Shown piece after piece: positions 57,888 to 64,000 of a stretch of DNA of 64,000 nucleotides (its first letter is position 1; every line of letters begins with the position of its first letter). The translations under genes were made by a program, and so were the position numbers. Source of the stretch: Dipteris shenzhenensis. Lineage: Eukaryota > Polypodiophyta > Polypodiopsida > Gleicheniales. Below the pieces are notes generated by a model. That model did not search any database, was not told the DNA's origin, and saw nothing but the letters and a program-made list of their open reading frames with translations. The DNA lies in NCBI GenBank assembly GCA_047967505.1, contig CM106538.1. One strand, given 5' to 3'.

Positions 57888-58664
57888 TTGGAGTTGGTTC
57901 ACAGTGATGTGCGTGGACCTATGCCTAATGTCTCATTGGGTGGTGCTTCTTACTTTGCTACTTTCATTGATGATGCTACACAAAAAGTGTGGGTCTATCC
58001 TCTCCGGAAGAAGAGTGATGTTTTTGATGCATTTCAAAAGTTCTTAGCATTTGCTACACATCTAGATATTGCTTTTGCAGTGGGAGCTGTTAGCAGGTAT
58101 ATGGCAAACCCTGGCAAGAAGTATTGGGAGGCAGTGAAAGGTATCATGAGATACTTGAATGGTACAAAGAGCATGTGCATTTTCTTTGGGAGGAAGGACA
58201 CATCTGTTGTTGGATATGCAGATACTGATTTTGCAGGGAATGTAGACACTAGGAGGTCTACTACAGGATATGTTTTCTCATTCACTGGAGGTGCAGTTTC
58301 ATGGGTATCTCGTTTGCAACCATGTACGGCTTTGTCTACCACTGAGGCAAAGTATGTTGCAGCCACTGAGGCATGCAAGGAAGCTATATGGCTTGCTTGT
58401 CTAGTGGGAGACTTAAGCATTGTAGGAGAGGTTCCAGTTTTGCACTGTGATAGTCAAAGTGCCATCCAGTTGGCATGGAATCCTGTCTTTCATGCGAAGA
58501 CAAAGCATATTGATGTGAAGTATCACTTCATCAGAGAGGTGATTGAGGACAAGCGCATCCAGCTTGTCAAGGTTCACACAGATGAGAACCCTGCAGATCT
58601 TCTTACAAAGAGTCTTTCCTCAGAGCGGTTTGCACATTACAGAGTATTGATGGGTGTCAGATGA
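57888..58664 (+). pseudogene. In-frame fusion of integrase start to RNase H
   Basis: The frame reads LVHSDVRGPMPNVSLGGASYFATFIDDATQKVWVYPLRKK (integrase core with two catalytic Asp), then switches near 58050 to HLDIAFAVGAVSRYMANPGKKYW, the linker before RNase H. The RNase H follows with GYADTDFAGNVDTRRSTTGY, ALSTTEAKYVAATEACKEAIWL, LHCDSQSAIQLAWNPVFHAKTKHIDVKYHFI and a normal C terminus, stop at 58662. The deleted part would be about 1.7-2 kb in a full copia. The RNase H part has no stop or shift. Confidence 0.9.
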
Positions 58665-58686
58665 CATTAGGATGCCCATCTTCTCC

Positions 58687-58718
58687 CTTAAAGGCGCATT
58701 GGCCTTTAAGTGAGAGGT
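58687..58718 (+). promoter_or_regulatory. Stem-loop and polypurine tract before the 3' LTR
   Basis: CTTAAAGGC (58687) pairs with GCCTTTAAG (58702) over a 6-nt loop, followed at once by AAGTGAGAGGT, the presumed PPT abutting TGTTGG. The stem-loop may be incidental. Confidence 0.7.
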
Positions 58719-58866
58719 TGTTGGGGTAAAGGCCAATGGCCTAGTATATAGCCCTTTGTACCATACATACATAATAAGAGCTTACCTTGATCTGGGTGAG
58801 TTAGCACCCATAATTTCGGTGTTCTCCCTTTCTTTGTTGCTCTCCAATAAGACCTCCTCTCCATCA
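58719..58866 (+). repeat. Copia 3' LTR (148 bp)
   Basis: TGTTGGGGTAAAGGCC...CTCCATCA. It contains AGTATATAG, likely the promoter TATA. Apart from the extra 15 bp near the start it differs from the 5' LTR at only a few positions. Confidence 0.93.
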
Positions 58867-60347
58867 ACCTATACCAATATTCTATGTCAATAACCTATAC
58901 AATATTCTATCTTTTTTACTTGTGTCCTTCTCTTGCTGGTTTGGAATAGTTCACCAAATTATGGGGGCCTTTTCTATGGGAGTTTCTACTGATAGAAACC
59001 TAGATCTTCTTGATCAATCGGACATTCCAGACCATGCCAAAGGATGAAGGAATATTTGATGTAATTGATGTATAGCAAGTAGCGTATGAATCGTCAACCT
59101 TCTAGATTATTAAAGATGTTGTTAAAATTAACACCTCTTGGGCTAAATTCTTGATGAGCAATTTTCCCAAACCTAGTTTTATAAGAGATCCCAAATGCAA
59201 GGGTTGTTCATTACTATGGGTTTTCCATTACTATCACTGGTCATGCCTCTACAAATTAAAGCCCTAAAAAGCTAAGGTTGATGCCTTGTGAAAATCTCTT
59301 TGGACCTTTCTTGAGTACATTAAGATTCAAATAGTATTCTCAAGGAAAGTGGCTTTCATGTGCAATGACTCTATGTGGGTGCGTTAGCTTTAAGAACAAG
59401 ACTTTGAGTGAATGTATCTTCACTAGAGCTACCTACTATTGAAGAAAAGGATTCAAACTTGGGACAAATTTGGAGTAGAAGAGATTTATGGTTACAATTA
59501 GAAGGGAGTTCTGGGATTATCAAGTGAGGATCAACAATTGCTAAGGACAAGACTTGACCTATTGCAAGGCAACACTTAGTGGAAAGGGGCGAAATGCCTT
59601 GTGTAAAAGAAGGTATTCAACTAGTTGTAATCCCACATTTCTTCCCAATCCCAATACCTCTTGATACTTTAGATGAGATCAATAAATTTCTAAATTGGAG
59701 GACAGAGGTAATAGATACCCCTAAAACAAGGACATCCCAGTCTCACTGGCGTTATGACTAATCCTCCACAAAGCAACTTGGACTAACACTAGATATGAAA
59801 ATATAGGCATAGGGGATGGGATGTGTAAAATATTGCCATGTCATAAGGGTGATATATCTCACTCGTTCATGTCTTGTCCTCATGCTAAAAGGATACCGAA
59901 GATGGTCCAGATTCAAATGGGGACCTATTAATCAAAAACTATTTTATTAGAAGAGGCTCTCAAAATACAGAGGCATGCAACTTCACAATGAGACTATCAA
60001 CACTAAAGGTTCCTTTCTATGATGGTTTATTAGAAAAGAGCAAGGATAGAACAATGCATGAAAGCACTTGGACTTCAATGAGAACCTTGCACAATGAAGA
60101 CAAAGGGAAATATTATAGGACCATGATGAAGCTTCTAGGATTTTTGAATTTGGAATTAGAAGTACAAGCTTCCAGGATGTCTGCAGAGCTCCTAGGAGAT
60201 TTCTTCATTTCTCTAGCTTTTGGAATCTTTATTTCTCCAGTGTTCAGTTTTCTCTTTTTGCTCTTTTGCTTGACTAGTTGTATGAGAGAATATCTCATGT
60301 AAAAATTATTTTATAAATACAAAAGAACTTTTGTCTTTAAAGAAAAT

Positions 60348-60600
60348 ATGTGGACTAATAACAATGTAAAGTTTCAAACTTTCTCAATATCAACTATGTG
60401 TACTTGTATATATGCTAGTTTGCGGCTCTAAAACTAAAGTAAAATTTTATTATGTAAAAATATTACAGACAAACAACAATTTATGGACTTATTACATTCG
60501 ACTGATTTTTATATTTTTTACATCCAAGAAGATGTGGATTGCTAACAATCTAAAATTTGAGAGTTTCTCTAATGTCAAGTATCTGTGAATGTATTTGAAC
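60348..60600 (+). repeat. Degenerate two-copy repeat, 184-bp period
   Basis: ATGTGGA(C/T)T, AACAAT, TAAA, TTTCTC, ATGTCAA/ATATCAA and GTGTACTTGTAT/GTGAATGTATTT recur in order at 60348 and 60532. Highly diverged. Confidence 0.55.
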
Positions 60601-61453
60601 ATCTTGCTTCGTATAAATGAATTAGGGAGTCTTTTTTCACTATTCTTGGTCTCCTTATATGCAATTTCATAAGTTGATATATTTGGGACTGATGTAGTTT
60701 CCCATAGTTCTACAACAAGAGCATGAGGAGGTGAGGGATGAAGTAGTAGCAACAAAGGGAAGTAGATGAGGGGGTGAAAAATGAAGAAGCAATAGCAATA
60801 GAAATAGCCAAGGAAGTAAGAGGATGAGTTATTTGGTGGGGGAAGAGGAGCTAAAGGTGTGTTCACGAAGGACTAGATTAAATCCATCAAACATTGAGAA
60901 TTATATAAATAATGTTTCATGTACGACACATCCATCAAACATTGAGGTTATGTGGTACAACACTAATCCTTGTATCGAGTATTATATGAAATAATCTTAG
61001 AAAAATCTTTGACTCAAACCAAACAACAAGAATAATGTTAAACTAATTCCTATTGATGGCCCTTAGATGCTTTGGATGTAACAATGCGGCTTGTATATGG
61101 CTTGTTTTTGGGGTGGGTATATTTGGGCTACCATTAAATCTATTGCCTATGAATCCAATGCAATTATAGTCACAATTGTACTTACAAAGATTTTTGAAAA
61201 CTCTTGTCTTCATCTCAAGTACCATCTTGCTCTAAGTGCTTTAGAACATTATAAAATAATGAAGAATGTGAGAAGTTCATGATAAAGAAAGAACCTCTAT
61301 TACTTCCCAAATGTATTAATTTCTTGTGTAGCCGAGGGGTGACTTCATATGTTGTAGGGATCTTGGAGGAATGCTGATGGAGACTTTACTGCCAACAAGC
61401 AACTTCTTGTGAGAGCTTTGCAAGCACAAGTCTATCACCTGTGTCCCATGGGA

Positions 61454-61522
61454 AATAAGAGGGGAAGGGGAAGAGAAGAGGGAGGGAAAGAAAGAGAGAG
61501 AAAATGTGAAAGGGAAGGGAAG
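61454..61522 (+). repeat. Purine-rich (GGGAAG-like) tract
   Basis: About 70 bp of nearly pure G/A, with GGGGAAGGGGAAGAG and GAGAGAGAAAA units. Confidence 0.85.
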
Positions 61523-62479
61523 AGTGGCAATCATGTTATTGCATAACCATGTGGGTTAGCAACAGTGATTATGAGGGTTGTGCGGGGGTAGGTTAGCCAT
61601 AGTGGTTGGCAGTTCAGTCCTCCAAGTAGTTTGAGTCTTCAACGGTCTCTAACCGACACTTGGTTCTTGTATGCATGCTATTACTAGCATTCTATCTCTA
61701 TTCTTTCCATATGTGGTATGAGATCTTGCTCCGAGAATACAGAGTTACGCAGTGTTGTGATCTTCTTATTCGTGTTCTCTGGATTCCTTTAGTAGATGTT
61801 GCGTAGCTGTTTTATTCCTATCTCCCTATAGCATCTACACTGTGTTATGATGCTCTACACATTGGTGATCACGATGAGCATTCTTACTATGCACAAAAGT
61901 AATTCATGTTTTGGCGATTAACTTGCTTCCGATAGGGTGTTTGTAAGCTCATGTCGCCCTCTCCTTGCTGTCACTTTGGAGGCACTTCGCATGGAAGGTG
62001 GCATGCATCGGCATGCACTCAGGCGAAGGTTCAGAAGGAGAGTGTAGTGGTGAGGCGTCACATTTGCGACTTTCAAGATCAGCTCCATCGGATGCAGACA
62101 GATCCCCAACACCCTGCTTTTACGGTTGAGCAAGTGTGGAAATCCCTGTGAAGAATCTCATCCAGTGGTCTTAGCAGCACATTCTGCACTTGCTATCTTT
62201 CCAGTAGGCATGCATGCAAACCTACTCGCAAGGCCCTCCTGATCCTTTGACACCAACAATACGGTTATGACGAAGGAGGAGTGATCCCGAGCATGGAGAC
62301 GTTATGCCTCAAGGTTCTCCAGGTAGAGTTGACCGTCGTCAAGGAACGCCTTGACAATCACTCTCACCACCTAGGTTGTGTTTAAGGCAACAGGTATGGG
62401 TCTCGTTGGATGGACACACTGTGTTGAGTGCATCCTCATCTTTGACAGTGGTTTTGGTTGCTTCACGCAACCTCTTTGG

Positions 62480-64000
62480 TCAAGGAGTACCATCAAGAGG
62501 AGGAGCACCAAATGTTGGAGGTGCAGCAATGGCGGGTCAAGTCAAGTATGCCAAGTTTTTGGGGAAAAAATCCAATGACCCAGATGCTCATGTCTGACAG
62601 TTTGAAAAGGTGTATGCGGTCAACAACCCGCCACCCATGGTACCACTTCGATAAGAGGCAGTGTTCGAATCAGCCTTGGTAGGCAAGGTGTCAAGGTGGC
62701 TTGTAGAGTATGCGGTGGACCAATTCACTACATGTGATCTCGTCCACACCGCATTCTTGAGACGGTTTCATAAAGAGAAAATGATACTGCAAACTCTGGA
62801 AAGACTATGGATCAGGGAGATCAAGATGTGGAGGATTATGCATCCCAATTCAATTTACTTATGCAATGCATGCCACAAGAGAATTGGTTTACTCAAGAGG
62901 TGCTGAACGACTGCTTCATTTTGAGGTTGTCTCAGGAATTGCGGACAGCATTGGCTTTGGTGGATCAGACACAAACGGGACTCACGACGGGGCACAAGCG
63001 GTGCGAATAGGAGAATCTCTGCATGGCAGGGTGGCCAAGAACCACAAGTCCTCAAAAAGCAAAGCCAAGAAGAAATTGGCAAAATCTAAGAAGTTTGATG
63101 ATAGCGATGAAGATTCGGACGCTGATAGCTCCAAAGAGAACTCTAAAGAAACCAGTACGGAGGAGTTCGACTTGGAAGCGATGAAGAAGAAGACTTGGCA
63201 AGCCTCTAAGGTTGCTCCAGTGGCTTTGGATATGGATCAGTTGTTGTCAAAGGTTTGAAAGGCTTCTAGTACACTCACTACCAGAATCCAAGTCATTCAT
63301 CAGTGGAGTGCACCCTCAATGAGAATTGGTGTGCGATATGCTTGACCAACACCGACAACACAGCAGGCTACCACTACAACAGTCATGGCCAACGAACAAT
63401 TATTCAATAGCAGGATCTGGGGGCATCTTATGTGCAAGAGGAGCAACCCCAATCGTCGTTCCAATGAGGCCATGGTAGCGGTGGTGGCCACGAACACGGG
63501 GTGGTGATCATGGCCAAAATTGACCGAAAACATGCTTGTTCTGCTTGGAAGAAGGCCATTGGCGGAATGAATTGCTTGGACACTCAAGAATGGGATCGGC
63601 AACGAGTAGAGTGGCAAAAGTTTATGGGAAAAATGCTGAGTACCTCCATGGTGCACATTGTGGAGAATGACCCATTGGTATGCCCGGAGATTAGTATTAT
63701 CACCTGTGCGGGTACAAAGCTGCACGGGCCGCGACCACCAAGAAAGGTGGCAAGCTATTGGATTGGTCAATACAGGAGCAAGTACAACTACAAGTCCGAG
63801 ATTTGGTGACGGAGGAGCCACCCTTGATGAAGCTAGCCAAGTCCTAAAAGGCACCCAAAGGATCATGCAAGGTATAGTTTGCAAAGCCGATTGTTCAACC
63901 AAAGTCGGAGATTACACAAGGGAAGTTCAAAGTTCACTTATCGAGGAACGGTCTGAAGGTTGTCAAAGAACCTCCATTGTTGGTGGCTAATCAAGCCAAG
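62480..64000 (+). pseudogene. Ty3-gypsy-like gag-protease, truncated by window edge
   Basis: The frame near 62540 reads VKYAKFLGKKSNDPDAHV, stop, QFEKVY. A second gives FESALVGKVSRWLVEYAVDQF and HTAFLRRFHKEK, then after a shift MDQGDQDVEDYASQFNLLMQCMPQENWFTQEVLNDCFILRLSQELR. 63020-63258 is a Lys-rich then acidic Ser/Asp stretch. A knuckle-like CLFCLEEGHWRNEL (63533-63574) has Leu in place of the last Cys. A protease-like LVNTGAST at 63763 has Asn where the catalytic Asp is expected. It matches the gag at 31.4 and 34.3 kb in layout. Stops and shifts are frequent. Pol continues beyond the window. Confidence 0.65.

Larger units (their letters stand above)
54472..58866 (+). mobile_element. Internally deleted Ty1-copia element with both LTRs
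   Basis: 5' LTR 54472-54604, PBS 54607, leader to 56391, gag 56392, protease and pre-integrase, start of integrase, then RNase H, PPT and 3' LTR 58719-58866. The integrase core end and the entire RT are missing. The flanking 5 bp are GCCTA on the left and ACCTA on the right, one mismatch from a target-site duplication, so this is probably an original insertion. It cannot encode RT and would depend on a related autonomous element. The family is not the same as the copia at 38.7-42.5 kb. Confidence 0.93.
58867..62479. other. No intact gene; minor repeats only
   Basis: AT-rich DNA with short interrupted frames and no motif I recognise. Degenerate 184-bp duplication at 60348 (listed), a purine-rich run at 61454-61522, and an unassigned coding-like stretch near 61950-62150 that may be the decayed 5' part of the gag which follows. 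Confidence 0.4.

Overview
This window looks like a repeat-rich nuclear segment of a land plant. The evidence is a spliced plant-type CCCH zinc-finger gene with GT-AG introns (one of about 4 kb), Ty1-copia elements with an initiator-Met-tRNA type primer-binding site, several decayed Ty3-gypsy-like and LINE-like fragments, and a TATA-driven glycine-rich-protein gene. The lineage cannot be fixed from sequence alone. A large, slowly purged genome (gymnosperm, fern or lycophyte) would fit, but this is inference.

Only two loci look like intact host genes. (1) Positions 1837-9065, + strand: a three-exon gene for a protein of about 896 aa with three CCCH fingers near the N terminus, a long disordered middle and an acidic C terminus. 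(2) Positions 48441-49472, + strand: an uninterrupted 343-aa Pro/His-headed glycine-rich protein with a TATA box about 150 bp upstream of its ATG.

Most of the rest is mobile or repetitive DNA. 195-930 and the C3H intron 2 carry tandem duplications, microsatellites and copies of a dispersed repeat. 10.7-12.5 kb is polypyrimidine and AT/CT-rich DNA. 12.76-13.98 kb is a degenerate satellite-like array. 14-18.5 kb holds unclassified decayed coding-like sequence. 18.6-21.6 kb holds an unrecognised, transposon-like ORF remnant. 21.5-24 kb is a decayed gypsy pol on the minus strand. 27.7-28.3 and 32.4-33.2 kb (minus) hold pieces of what may be one DNA-transposon-like family. 31.4-31.8 and 34.3-35.3 kb hold gag pieces, and 62.5-64 kb holds a related gag-protease region cut by the window edge. 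35.8-37.4 kb is a long direct repeat.

38.7-42.5 kb is a 5'-truncated copia element with a 3' LTR and a second partial RNase H segment. It abuts a LINE-like fragment (42.5-43.6 kb) that is split by a 468-bp insertion flanked by perfect 21-bp direct repeats. Another copia-type LTR (43.8-44.45 kb) and tandem arrays follow. 50.96-51.85 kb is a gypsy RT/RNase H remnant on the plus strand. 54.47-58.87 kb is a structurally complete but internally deleted copia element (LTR, PBS, gag, PR, part of INT, RNase H, PPT, LTR) lacking the end of integrase and the whole RT.

The two host genes show no sign of working together. No tRNA, rRNA, CRISPR array or prokaryotic-style operon was seen. The most informative discoveries are structural: the LINE interrupted by the 468-bp dispersed repeat, the internally deleted copia with matched short LTRs, the degenerate ~175-bp satellite, and the glycine-rich gene.
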